Source: Antilocapra americana (lineage: Eukaryota > Chordata > Mammalia > Artiodactyla > Antilocapridae). From it: a stretch of 64,000 nucleotides of DNA. The stretch is taken from positions 10,186,243-10,250,242 of the forward strand of contig ML660777.1 of assembly GCA_007570785.1 (NCBI GenBank), written 5' to 3'. Of the stretch, positions 1 through 11,700 are shown one piece after another; the stretch's first letter is position 1; every line of letters starts with the position of its first letter. The position numbers were made by a program, and so were the translations under genes. The notes below the pieces were generated by a model that saw only the letters and a list, made by a program, of their open reading frames with translations, searched no databases and was not told where the DNA came from.

Positions 1-163
1 AACAGAAAAGCAATTAAAGCCTTATAAAGAATAGGAAGCCATTAAAGATGGCTAATGAGCATGTTCCCACCTTCCATGAAAGATCAGTAGGTCCCTAAAT
101 CAAAACAAGGATTTGGGCTGAAAGAAGTGTCCAGACCAGGCAGGCAAAATGCAGCCTCTAGAG

Positions 164-360
164 CAGGGGTCCCCAACCTCCAGGATCTAATAATGCCTGA
201 TGCCTGAGGTGCAGCTGATGCAACAATAATAGAATAAAGTGCACAATAAATGTAACGCACTTGAATCATCCTGAAACCATCCCCCCACCCCACCCCAATC
301 CATGGAAAAATTGTCTTTCATGAAACTGGTCCCTGGTACCAAAAAGGCTGAGGGCCACTG
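164..360 (+). mobile_element. Non-autonomous hAT-type DNA transposon
   Basis: The ends form imperfect inverted repeats: CAGGGGTCCCCAACC at the left and the complement of GGCTGAGGGCCACTG at the right. The flanks are an 8-base target duplication, ctctagag (156-163) and ctctacag (361-368), one mismatch. An 8-base duplication is the hAT signature. At 197 bases it is an internally deleted derivative without coding capacity; the family name is not assigned. Confidence 0.75.
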
Positions 361-2678
361 CTCTACAGGGCTAGGCAGAGGCTCAGCCAAGGTGGGGATG
401 GGAGTGGGGGACACATATAAGGACAAATGGGAAGTAGGACTGTTAAAGAGGCTTTCTGGGAATTGCAACTGGCAGGAGAAAAGCAATTAGGCTGAGGTTG
501 GCTCTGAAGAATCATGGAGAAGGTAAGCAAAATGGCAGCTGGGTCATGGCCGGAGTGATGTCTGGGATTGCTCCCAAAAGGCACTGAGAAATGCCAATAG
601 GAGGTTTGCTGCCAATGGCTGCCTTTTAACGAGATTGCTCGAAGATTCCCTTAACTGTTTTATCTCTTCTGGACCAGTCCTCTTGTAAGTTACTTGGGCT
701 CAGAGAAAGGGAAAATCCTGGACTTCAGAGGGATGGAGGTGGAGACTCTTTATTTCTTTAGAATAGAAATTTGACTCCAAGTCAAATTCACACTGGGGGC
801 GGTTGAGTGCAGGCAGGCAGAGTTCCTCATCCCGGTGAGCCCAGGACTCTTCATGGGAACCTAATGACAGCTGAACCCCTTGTATATTCAGTGACCTTTG
901 ACACAGACCATTAATCAGGGTCATGACATTAATAACTACCAGAAACCCTCAACTTCAATCAAATAAGAGACATTAGACAAGCCAGGGCTTCGAATGAGAA
1001 GAGAGTAAGGGGTTTAAGACTTTACTAGCTGAGGTCAAGGGATAGGGTATTGGGTTTCTGGTCTACTCTTTGGGACCTACCCTTTCAGCCATATTTGAGA
1101 TTCTACTGCCAAAGTGCAGATTCTTCCAAATACTATGGCACAGATTCTTCCAAACACTGTTTTCCAAGAACCTAGGAGATGAGGACACAGGTTCACTGAG
1201 ATGCACAATGCAGAGTCTGAAGAGGCATTTTCATCCTCTGAGCATTTAGAGGGCACTGAACTAGGAGGTAAAAAGATGAAAAAAGTATGTATGTGAACTC
1301 CTGGAAAAAAGGGTCTCAAACAGATTCCCTAAACAATGACCAACCTGACTGATAAATGCCATGACAAATCCATGACAGAAACAGTGACGGCACAAAGAAG
1401 GACCACTTTCACTAACTATAGCTCAGTCTTCAAGGATAAGTAGGAAGAGGAAGTGAAGAATACTGCATAAGACACACAGTGAACAATTTTGATGAAATAA
1501 GCAGCTCAGAAAACATGCCCCTAGTGTTTCAGTGTCCCATAATAAGGGGAGCATTGGATTGCTAACCATAGACCTCTAGACCTGCTGTCTTGGTCTGGCA
1601 TGCAAAAGGAAGAGGACTCGTAACAAGTATGCTTGATTTGAGTGTATGAGATAGCTCCCAGAGGAGGAGGGGCAGAGACTGGGAAATGCCCCCAGTAAAA
1701 CCCTAGTTTTAGACCCTCTTGCATGTGTACATGACTAAGACCATGTTTAGGGTTCTTACAAAACATGGTCTTGGTCATGGGAAGAGCTTGTTTCTCTGAT
1801 GGTCAGATGCCAGCAGAAGGATTGATCATTTCCAGCCAAGACTCAGAAGCAGAAGGACACTATAGGAGTCCATCAGAAAGGGAGGGACATTCCTCAGGAC
1901 CTTGCCAGCAGGATCTAGAAGAGCCAGTGACTGCAAATAACAATGGCACTGAATGGTCCACTAAATGGCATAAACCCTTTTCCTTTTAACACATAGAGTT
2001 AGAAAAAATATAAGTTCTTCAATATTTCAGAGAGAAAAACATCAGACAGATCTAGGTATCATCATAAACAAGCCATCACAAAGACAGTGGGCATGAAAGG
2101 GGAAGACCAATGTACCAACTTGCAACAAGTTAAACATTACAGAACTTGTGGCCCCTCCAGGTGGCTGGTGATAGCCTCACAAAACACAGACATCAGCCCT
2201 GAATAGTCATAACAAAACCCAGAGCAGCCCTGAAAATTCCATAACTGATGAGGTTACTTTGGTTATATTACTTGATTCCCAAACCATGGCGGGAAAAGCA
2301 AGAGGTGTAGGGAGTGAGAGAAAGTAGAAAAAAGGGAAGAGAAAACACTTAATGTTGTTAACTATTAATAGTTCTTGATCAATAGCTTCCAAGTCTCATT
2401 TCTTACTTGGCTGAAAAACCAGCAATCAACAACAATGGAGTCAGTAACTATTGGATGTAACTTGACTTGAGCAGAGATATTTTATCAAGTCTGTCAACTT
2501 TGAGGGAACATCCTAAGCTGCCTTCTGCCAGTCAAACAGAAGGCTGAGGAGAAGATAACCCCAGCCTAAGGGAGGCCTCTTCCTTGAGCATGGGCACACT
2601 ACCACTGCCCACCGATTTACAGGTTTTTTTCAACCCTGTGAAGACATGCAAGACCTGAGTTTAAGCAGAGAGAAAAGA

Positions 2679-2880
2679 GGGACTTCCATGATGGTTAAGA
2701 ATCCAGTTTCCAATGTAGGGGATGTGGGTTGAATCCCTGGTCGGGAAGCTAAGATCCCACCTGCCATGGGGCAACTAAGCCCACACATGACTACTGAGCC
2801 CGCTTTCTCTACAGCCCACTCACCACAACTATCACCCTCAAGCCACAACAAAAAGCCTGGGCAGCCAAAAAAAAAAAAAT
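2679..2880 (+). mobile_element. CHR-type tRNA-Glu SINE
   Basis: Begins gggacttccatgatggttaa, has the box-B-like tRNA segment ggttgaatccctggtc, and ends in a run of A. This is a cetartiodactyl SINE of the CHR group. Confidence 0.75.
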
Positions 2881-3374
2881 CTTATTAAAAAAAAAGGAGT
2901 GAGGATTTAGGCTCCTCAAGGAGGAAGATAAGGATGCTTAAATCTCACCACCAAGGTCAAAAAGCAAGACCATAGGCAGGAAGGTGGAAAGATGTTCACA
3001 TGACTATCTACTAACAAACTCAGGAAATACTCTACAGGATGAGATCCCTGGCCCTTTCCCCATCCCTGATGCTGAACCTCATTGTATACTCTACGTGAAT
3101 CCCCATCCTGGTTGCTAAGGCTGCTCACTGTATCATCAATAAGACTGCGCATTTGTTCAGTGAAAGAGTCTGGGGCAGAATAAGCAATGCCTCTAACCAC
3201 TCCATTCCATCTAAAACCTTTTTTTATCAGTTTCTCCCATACAGTGCCCTACTCATGACCAAATCCAGTCACCAGAGTCACTAAAATCATTCACATGACT
3301 TGTGGACTTCCATTTGCACAAGTCCTCAGAGCAATCAATGATAAAAGAAAAAAAAAATTTTTTTAATAACAATC

Positions 3375-4025
3375 ACAGAAAGCTAACCAAAATGATCATG
3401 TGGATCACAGCCTTGTATAACTCAGGGAAGCTATAAGTCATGCTGTGCAGGGCCACACAGGCAGACAGGTCATAGTGGAGGGTTCTGACAAAACGTGGTC
3501 CACTGGAGAAGGGAATGGCTAACCACTCCAGTATTCTTGCTTCAAGAACCCCATGAACCATATTAAAAGGCAAAAAAAAACATGACACTGGAACATAAAT
3601 CCCCCAGGTCAGTAAGTGTCCAATATGTTACTGGGGAACAGTGGAGAAACAGTTCCAGAAAGAATAAAGAAGCTGGGCCAAAGTTGGAAACAACACCCAG
3701 TTGTGGATGTGCCTGTTGATGATTTTTTTTTTCTTTTTGGAAGTCAACACTGAATGTTCTTTGAAGGACTGATGCTGAAACTGAAGCTCCAATACTTTGA
3801 CTACTTGATGTGAAGACGCAACTCACTAGAAAAGACCGTGATGCTGGGAAAGTTTGAGGGCAGGAGGAGAAGGGGGTGACAGAGGATGAGATGGTTGGAT
3901 GGTATCACCGACTTAATGGACGTGAATCTGTGCAAACCCTGAGGGATGGTGAAGGACAGGGAAGCCTGATGTGCTGTCGTCCATGGGGTTGCAAAGTCAG
4001 AAATGACTTAGTGACTGAGCAAGAA
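3375..4025 (+). mobile_element. BovB LINE, internally deleted
   Basis: 3400-3720 matches the 5' part of BovB (ggtcagtaagtgtccaatat ... cccagttgtggatgtg). After a T-rich joint near 3722-3740 it switches to the BovB 3' end (ggactgatgctgaaactgaa ... gacttagtgactgagc). The reverse transcriptase section in between, roughly 2.5 kb in a full element, is missing. Confidence 0.7.
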
Positions 4026-6279
4026 CCTGTGGTCGTACAAGATGGCCAGCTGGCCCTGGGCTCAATACCATGGACAAGTATAATACTCAGTGGCTAAGCA
4101 GGGGACCAAACACAGCCCATTAATATTGTATTTCCTCCAGCTCATTTGGTTCCACACCCACCAAGAGGCAGAAAATGCCAGATGTCTTTTGATGCCCACT
4201 GTACCAGGAGCCTCTTCTGGTATCATCATCACTTTCTTCCTTCTAACACTGAAGGCAAACCTTTTTTCACAGATCTACAACCACAGAAAGTTGCACTGTA
4301 GCACCAACAACCCTTTGGATAGAGAAACAACCTTTATGGCAGTGTCATCAAACATTTTTGCAAATTTTAAATACTATTTTTCACACATTTTAAGTTGACA
4401 TTTAAATTTCTCAACCATAATTTTAATTCATTGCAAAGGCTGTAATTCTGGCATATTGGAATTAGTACAATTTTAATTAAAACATATCACTCACTTAAAA
4501 GTATCCAATAAAATCCAAATACCACACCAATTTGCAAAGCATCTTCACCCATCAAAAAATACATGAACAACCTCCTCTTTGCAAAAAGGCTGCACTGTTA
4601 TCTCCTTGACCTCGTATTTCCATTTTACTACCCAAACAGAATTTTCTCTCAATCTAATATGTTTAACACTTGATTTTATGAATTTTCCTATTATATTTCC
4701 CTGCAACAAAAATATGTATAAAGTGATTCTTAACAATTTCCTCTGGCTGTAAGGCTTAAAAGTGTTCCCTTTTCTTCTTTGAGCTATCATTACTAATGCA
4801 CACAAGCGATCCAAACAACATTAATAATTACTTATAAGAATGTTAATATAGTTAACATGGAAATTAAAAATTTATTGGAAATGTATCTCTAAAGAAATGT
4901 ACAGGATTTGCCTCTTTCTCTTCAACATAGTTCATTCATATTGATGAATGAACACTCTCTACTGTTATAATACAATGAAACTGATTATATTACAGTAATA
5001 ATATAATATCAATTCCATATCTTTTTTCCCATTTTTAAAGATGCAAGCACTAAGAAACCTTGTTTATATAAGTAAGAAAGGAATGAAGGAGATTCATCAT
5101 CAAAAAAATCTTTTTTCTTTGTTATAACCAGATTAGGTCCTCTTCCAATTTCACTGAAAGCCAAGAAATGAAAACTAACCTGCAAAAAGATGTGCACCCT
5201 GGTCATTATATTTATCCCCTTTACCAACACAGACACTAATATTTTCATAGTTCTCTGTTGGTGGGAAGAGGGTTTTGCACCACAGGACAACACACTAGGG
5301 TCAGAGTCAGGATGGGGTGGGAGACAGCTCTGCTGTCCTTTGTCAAGAGGGAGAAGGGTGACTGTAAGAGGTGAAATAGAAAAAGAGACATGGCAAAATC
5401 AATTCTGAAGCAAATAATTTTAAGATAGGTTAACTATGGAAACTGGGAACCAGGAAATAATCTCTCTTTACCCATCTACACCTTTGTATCTCCTGGAGAT
5501 TTTTTACATTCCTTTGTATGCATGCATACCCCAGCTGGAACACCCCTCCTCTGGGTAAGAATGTTGCTGCCAGACATTCTATCTATTTAGAAGAAAAGGA
5601 CACTTGGTTTGATTAACGCATGAATTCCCTTATAAATGAATTGACTAACACACGAATGTATCAGCCTGTAGCAGGCACTACAGTAGAATTAATACATTTT
5701 CTAAATAGAAGCATAATCCTTTTTTCAATCTACTTGAAAAGAGAAAAAATATGTAATAAATCATAAGTGTCCTGACAATATAGAAACTATACTCAAAAGA
5801 CTTAGTTTTTAATAATTGCAAAGAAAAATCTAGAAACAATCCAAATGTTTAATAAGTAAATTACTAAATAATTTATGTTGCAACAGCCATATAGTAAAAG
5901 AATATGCACTATTTCAAGAACATATACTGACATTAGAAAACGTTCTTCTATAATGCTGACCAAAAAAAACCAAGCAGGAAACAAATCTGTAAATAAAGCC
6001 TAATATTAATTTGTAAAATTATGTATGTGTGTTGGGGGGAAAGTCTGTTAAAAGAGGATCTATTAAACTGTTTTCAGTGGTTATTCTAGGTTGGTGTCAT
6101 TATGGGCAACTTTCACATTTGCTCTTTCCAAATTTCCCAAAAGGCATGTATTTCTCTCACAATGATGGAGGCAGGGGAGTGGGGAGAGTTGAGGAACTGG
6201 GGCAATAGACTCAGCAGGTCGTGAGATGGTATCCACCCAAGGGGCCAGTGAGAGCTTGGGCAGGACTGCTTCCCCCTAA

Positions 6280-6471
6280 AGTGAAAGTTGCTCAGTCATG
6301 TCTGATTCTTTGTGACCCCATGGACTATACAGTCCACAAAATTCTCCAGGCCAGAATACAGGAGTTAGTAGCTGTTCCCTTCTCTGGGGGATCTTCCCAA
6401 CCCAGGGATCAAACCCAGGCCTCCCCCATGGCAGGCAGATTCTTTACTAGCTGAGCCACCAGGGAAGCCCC
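6280..6471 (-). mobile_element. Bov-tA SINE
   Basis: Reverse-complement orientation: gttgctcagtcatgtctgat at the left and gagccaccagggaagcccc, the tRNA-derived head, at the right. This is the ruminant tRNA/BovA composite SINE. Confidence 0.85.
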
Positions 6472-6772
6472 AAATGGGTGCCATTTCCTGACCCATGGTG
6501 GGAGATTCTGTCCAAGGTCCACATTCTCACTTAGGTTTTGGTCATTTCTCTCCTTGACCAATTTTATCCTTTCATCCAAGACTTCCACAGCTGGTTCCTT
6601 TGGAATACAGATTTCACTGACAGTAAGACACTCGTGAAATATCCCAGTTCACAGATGCAGAAAGGTCAACAGTCAGCAACTAAAATGCTATAAGCCAAAT
6701 ATCTGGGCCCTTCAGGAAAACATGGTGGGCCATTTCTACTTCTACTATATTCTACAACTCCAGTCTCCTTAC

Positions 6773-6824
6773 CTCAGCAAGTGTGGAGGGATCTTGACAA
6801 TGGTATCCACACCATCGAGGGTTT
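6773..6824 (-). CDS. ARFGEF3: ARFGEF3 coding exon 2 (52 bases)
   Basis: Short exon found by splice logic; it is too small to give a noticeable reading frame. On the minus strand a pyrimidine-rich acceptor (TTCCTTTTGTAG) precedes 6824 and a GTAAGG donor follows 6773. Its first two bases complete the Glu codon left open by exon 1. The 16 full codons then read TLDGVDTIVKIPPHLL, and AG begins an Arg codon. This matches the human continuation ETLGGLDTIVKIPPHVLR as I recall it, with Gly to Asp, Leu to Val and Val to Leu changes. Phases agree: 85 + 52 bases leave two bases, continued by an exon beyond the window. The segment belongs to the N-terminal DCB-like region of the BIG family. No further ARFGEF3 exon (expected to begin EKCLLPLQ) was recognised between 6772 and 1. 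Confidence 0.92.
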
Positions 6825-7489
6825 CTACAAAAGGAAAATTAAAGAGTTAAAAATAAATATGTGAGGACTGGGAATCTAAACTGTACATAAATCTCACTAT
6901 GAGTTTCTCCCCCCCACAACCCCCGGAAATTCCTATAATTATAAATTAGTCAATTCTCAATTATCTGCATGCAAATCATCCACACTTAAAAATCCTTTGC
7001 CTTTTCTAGCTCACAAGACTTCCTCTCAGAGCTTAAAAATTAGGACACATTTCCCTTAAAAGACAGAGTCAATTCTTAACCTGAAACAGAATGCCAACGT
7101 AGTCTATTTACAACTGACTAAAAATGCTATATTCTTGCAATAACAATAGAGAAAGGAGAGCTATTTCCTTGAAAATACTGTTTTAATACCTTTAAATAAT
7201 AACTTGAGAGACTTTTATGTTCACAAAGCACTTTATGTAACAGTTCATTTCAATTTATGGCACAGCAGGTGAAACTTTTCAAAAATCACCCAATATTGAA
7301 GAATACTGATTGGAAGGTTCGCATCCAAATCTCATTAACCTCACCTGGATGCACAACACTTTACCACTGCTATGGAAATTCACACTCTTGCTGTCTTCAA
7401 TTATAGTGATAATGAAACATTCACTATTCTCTTTAAAAATAAAAGCTGTTGTATTTCAATAGATTTACCAATCCTGCACCCAATTCCAA

Positions 7490-8260
7490 TGTGTGTTTGT
7501 GGGGTTGGGGGATGGTAGAGGAGATGGTTCCCTCAACAAGCAATTCTCTGACACCAGCTGAATGTCATACAATTTAACTCAGTTCTGACACTATCTACCT
7601 GGAAAGGACATAAAACCCCACAGGCTGAGCTCAGTCCTACAAGCTTGTAACACCCACTCCCCCCTCCCCAACCTCCCCACCCCACTACCTCCCCACCTTC
7701 AGATGCCAATCTCAAGTCCTGGTTGTCACCTGCACTTCTGACCAACTAGTTATAAATTAAAGCTTCCAAAACCCCCCTCCTTGGTTTTAATTAGCTTGCT
7801 AAAATGACTCACAGAACTCACAGGAACTTTTACTTACTAGATTACTGGTATGTTACAGAGGATATAATTCAAGAATAGCCCAGTGAAAGAGATACACGTG
7901 GTAAGGTATGGGGAAAGAGCAGAGAGATTCCATGCTTTCTGGGTGTCAACCAGAAAGCTCTACAAACTCCACCTCTTTGGGTTTTATGGAGGCTTCATTA
8001 CACAGGTACAACTAATCAGCCACTGATGTTTGAGCTTCAGCTCCTCTCTCCTCCTTGGAAGTCATGGGGAGTGGGACTGAAGAGGATGGTTTTGGCAACC
8101 AGCCTCCATCCTTAGATGTGGTCCAAAATTACTTCATTAACATAAAGAGTGACATATTTAGCTCTCTTCCTTTTCAGAGAGTCCAAGGATTTTAGAAATT
8201 CTGAGCCAGAAACAGGGACCAAGACCAAACATATTTCTTATCATAAATTACAACATCACA
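7490..8260 (-). mobile_element. Old ERV-type solo LTR
   Basis: Read on the minus strand it starts TGTGATGTTG near 8260 and runs about 770 bases through phrases I associate with an old mammalian LTR family (agtcattttagcaagc; gaccaggacttgagattggc-like; agaattgcttg). No internal viral genes are adjacent, so it is a solo LTR. I recognise the type by sight but cannot name the family. Confidence 0.5.
7651..7698 (-). other. Possible G-quadruplex tract
   Basis: The plus strand is a C-rich run; the minus strand therefore carries at least four runs of four or more G separated by 1-7 bases. It lies inside the old LTR and within ARFGEF3 intron 1, on the gene's sense strand. Confidence 0.45.
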
Positions 8261-9123
8261 CACTTCAAAGTGTCTCCACCTTTTCTGTTTAAACTCTTCC
8301 CTCCTCTCTTCACTGTTTTAGAGTCAACAAGCCCTGTCAGTCTAAATTATTTTTACCAGGGAAGGAGAACCATCTTTTCCCACACAGCTGAGAGATCAGA
8401 GGGAAGAGTGGATACCAAATGTATCCCTGAGACTCCAGAGTACGAACAGGCCAAACCACAATGATAGGATCTAGGACTGCTGTGGTCCATGGGGCACAGC
8501 AGCAGGTTTGAGGAAGACAGCAAAACAGAAAGATGGTTGGACGCGTCAGTGGTGCAGGGGCCACAAGGCAAGGGAGGAAGTAGAAGGACTGAGGTCAGTT
8601 CTTGAGATGAGACAGGATCTTAAAACCCTGAGATGCAGGTACAGGGAGCAGCTCAAAGGCCAGGCAAATGAGTCTGGCCCAGCAGTCCACAAGGCACAGC
8701 CAATATCCAGGATAACTTGATGCTGCTTCCCAAGAAGAGGGTCTGACAGTGAACAACCAAACCACTGTAGTTTTCCTCATCAGATAGAGGAGCTTATATT
8801 TAACTCAAGCTGTGCAACAGTGCCCAACCCTGCAAGTGCTAACAAAGAGAGAGAGGTAAGGGAAAAGAGAAAGTCACACAGCAGCCATAACGAGTCCACC
8901 CCATTCCAGAAGAGATGCAGGTAGGAAGTTGCACTGGAGGAAGAAGGGGGCTGGGGTCAGAGCAAGGTGAAGCCCAGAGATCTAAACGTGGGTATTGCAT
9001 TCTCAGAAGCTTAACTGAAGCTGCGGCTCTGATAGTGTTCAACTCCAAGCGGCCTGGGAGACAGGGAAGAGGGTTCATGGCTAATTCTTGTGAAACACAA
9101 ACTTTTAGGCTGGGAAGGAGCTG

Positions 9124-9340
9124 AAGTTTCCAAGGTAGCTCAGTGGTAAAGAATCTGCCAGCCAATGCAGAAGCCACAGAAGACGTGGGTTCAATCCCTA
9201 GGTTGGGAAGATCCTCTGGAGAAGGAAATGACAACCTACTCCAGAATTCTTGCCTGGGAAGTTCCATGGACAGAGGAGCCTGGCAGGCTACAGTCCATGG
9301 GGTTGCAAAGAGTTCGACACGACTAAGCATGCACCCACTA
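9124..9340 (+). mobile_element. Bov-tA SINE
   Basis: Forward orientation: tagctcagtggtaaagaatc, then ggagaaggaaatgacaacct, ending gttcgacacgactaagc. Confidence 0.85.
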
Positions 9341-10677
9341 TGGGAGCTGAAACTGCAAAGGAGACAGAAAAACTCAAGAGGCAGGATCAAAACCAGCAGG
9401 GTGAGGGCACGAGGCCAAGGTCAAGTAGATGCCCAGAGTGGCTGAGAGGACCCATAAAAAGGATGTGAGAAAGGTCTGCTATACTCTGAGGTCTGAGTAC
9501 CTTATTCTCCAGTAGGTGGAAGAACAGAGGGGAAAGACTGGGGTGAGTTAAAGAGTGAACAGGAAGTGAGGATGTGGACACAAGCACTATACCCACTTTT
9601 TAAGTAGTTTGGCTGTTAGCAGACACTGAGGCTGAAAGGAAAAACAAGCGAAAAGATAGATGGAAGGATGATGGTTAGTTACATAGACCATCCTTCTTCC
9701 TTAACTTGGTGTTCCAACTTCTAATTTTCTTTCGCTTCTCCATTTTCTAAATCAATTCAACAGGAGACCCTGGTATACACAAAACACTCAAAGTTTCTAA
9801 AAGAGGCGTGATCCAGTTCTAATGATCTTAGATCCAGTTCTAATGCCCTTCTATTCCATCCTGTCATTCCCAGCTCCCACACCTCCAGGACTGCCAGTCC
9901 TTGAAGGAGAATGTGCTTCTCTCAGGCCCTCCACACAGTGACCCAGTCCCTTTTTTTTTTTCTATTCCTTAGTCATACAACTTCCTCACTGACAAGAAAA
10001 ATATATAACCTAGATAGCTCAAAATAGAAAAAAATACATACATATTCCTTGCCAGTTATTATGCAGCCATTAAAAAAAACCAATTTTCAGAAACCAACTT
10101 TCAGAAAATGCTGAAGTTAAAAAATAACTAACAACCCACTATATATGGTAAAAACCCTTTGCAGATGGGAAATACTCCAAAATATGATTAGTGTTTTCTA
10201 TGGGTGATGAGATTATTTTCTTTATAGTGTTTGGATATTTTTCAGTATTCTAAAATGAACATATATAACTAGAAAAAAAAGATATCACTTAAAACCCAAA
10301 TGAGTCATTAATTAACATGTTGATTTATTTATGTATTGAGCATGTGTCTCTCATATTGTAGGTGCAGAAGCCACAAACAAGCCTAAGTGACAGCCCCTAT
10401 ACTAAGGAAGCTCATGTCTACACTGTGGACCTACCTGTGTTGCTTTGGTTGACCACCATCCACTCACCTGCCTCTCAAGTTGCAAACCCCAATTTTGTTT
10501 TGAGGAAGCCATCTTTGGCTGACTCTGGGATTTCAGTAGGCCTTGTAGGCAGCTAGCCTGTTTCATTCCTTAGCTAGAGGACTGGTTCAGGGATACACAC
10601 TCAACCCATCAGGACAAAGAGAAAACTAATGACACCAAGGATTGGGCAGGAGTGATTGGAAGAGCTCCACTCCCTTC

Positions 10678-11074
10678 GGATGATCCCATGATTGGCCGAG
10701 TGGGAAGTGACACCATTCTCCTATAATGGCCTAAATGTGGAGATGCTCTCTCTCTGAGTTTTAGTGGGAGATGACTCCTCTCCAGTTATGATCTAAATGT
10801 CTTTCTCCTATATAGTCCAAGTGGAAGATGACCTCTTTGTTCTGAGATAGACTAAGTGTGAAGACGACCCCTCTCTCCCATGGAAGCTTTCATAAGAATG
10901 ACTCTCTCCTGGGGGGTCTAAATGTCACGGTGATCCCTCTCACCTTTGATGGCCCGAGTGTAAGATGACTCCTTCCTCTTGAGATGGTCTAAGTATGGAA
11001 ACAACCCCTTTCTCCCATGATGGTCTAAGTGGGAGATGAGCCCTCTTTCCTGAGATGGTCTTAGTGTGCTGATT
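10678..11074. repeat. Degenerate minisatellite, 34-36 bp unit
   Basis: A unit close to 'atggtctaagtgggagatga' followed by 'cccctctctcctgag' recurs head to tail. Unit starts at about 10812, 10847, 10880, 10914, 10949, 10984, 11020 and 11054 give spacings of 33-36 bases. Two or three more diverged copies precede these (10678, 10725, 10788). The pyrimidine-rich half is the better conserved. It lies in ARFGEF3 intron 1. Confidence 0.75.
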
Positions 11075-11632
11075 GATAAACTCAAAGCTTTGGAGACTCA
11101 TGTGGAGTGTGTTTGTCATCCCAAAAGACCAGAGTAAGATCCTTGTAACAGTATCTAATCCCTGAACCAAACTCAACCCACAGCTAGCCTTCCAAGGGCT
11201 GTTTAGTTCATAGAGTGAAAACATTCTATTTCGCTTTAAGTCTGCTTGAATTTTTTCTTTTTGTCTCCTGAATCCAATATATTTCTCAATCATCCTGCCC
11301 CTCAAAGAGTAGCTGTGGGCATACCCAGCTATAATCCCCAGGAGCAGGTGCTCTAAGAGGATCCTGAGGGCAGAGCTAAGAGCCCAGAGGAGCAACCAAT
11401 TCACTTGCAGAGCTCAGGGGAGCCTTTGTATGTGAACTGAGCCTTGGGAGTCTGGAAAGGTAAGCTGTGGCAGAAGGACTAGCATGAGCCCAGGCAGAGG
11501 AACGTGCAGCACACAACATGTACAAGAAAGTATATGGCTTACTGGGGACCGATGAACCCCTGCTGTGAAGAGGCCAGCAAAGAAGGCTGGGGCTAGACTG
11601 CAAAAAGCATTCTAAGGAATTCACACTTTACT

Positions 11633-11700
11633 CAAAAAAAAAAAAAAAAAAGGAGGGATGAGGGGGAAAAAATTTTTTTTAAAAAAAAAAAAAAAAAAAA
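11633..11700. repeat. A-rich/T-rich low-complexity tract
   Basis: Two long A runs (about 17 and 21) flank a purine stretch and a short T run. It could be two back-to-back retroposon tails, but no recognisable body is attached. Confidence 0.7.

Larger units (their letters stand above)
1..6772 (-). other. ARFGEF3: ARFGEF3 intron 2 (part)
   Basis: Everything left of exon 2 is intron. Recognised inside: a hAT-type transposon (164-360), a CHR SINE (2679-2880), an internally deleted BovB (3375-4025) and a Bov-tA SINE (6280-6471). In 369-2678, 4026-6279 and 6472-6772 I see only AT-rich non-coding sequence with no recognisable gene. Confidence 0.8.

Noticed and set aside
2679..2880. tRNA-like segments in this and other CHR/Bov-tA SINEs as possible tRNA genes
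   Set aside because: They match SINE consensuses, do not fold as full tRNAs and carry retroposon tails.
1..6772. Search for ARFGEF3 exon 3
   Set aside because: No minus-strand stretch resembling EKCLLPLQLALESK with splice sites was found; it probably lies left of the window.
8839..9390. 183-codon minus-strand frame
   Set aside because: About half of it is the complement of the Bov-tA SINE at 9124-9340, and the rest resembles nothing.
10940..11404. 154-codon minus-strand frame starting MNWLLLWAL
   Set aside because: No similarity I recognise. Its end runs through the minisatellite, and there are no splice or promoter signals to support it.
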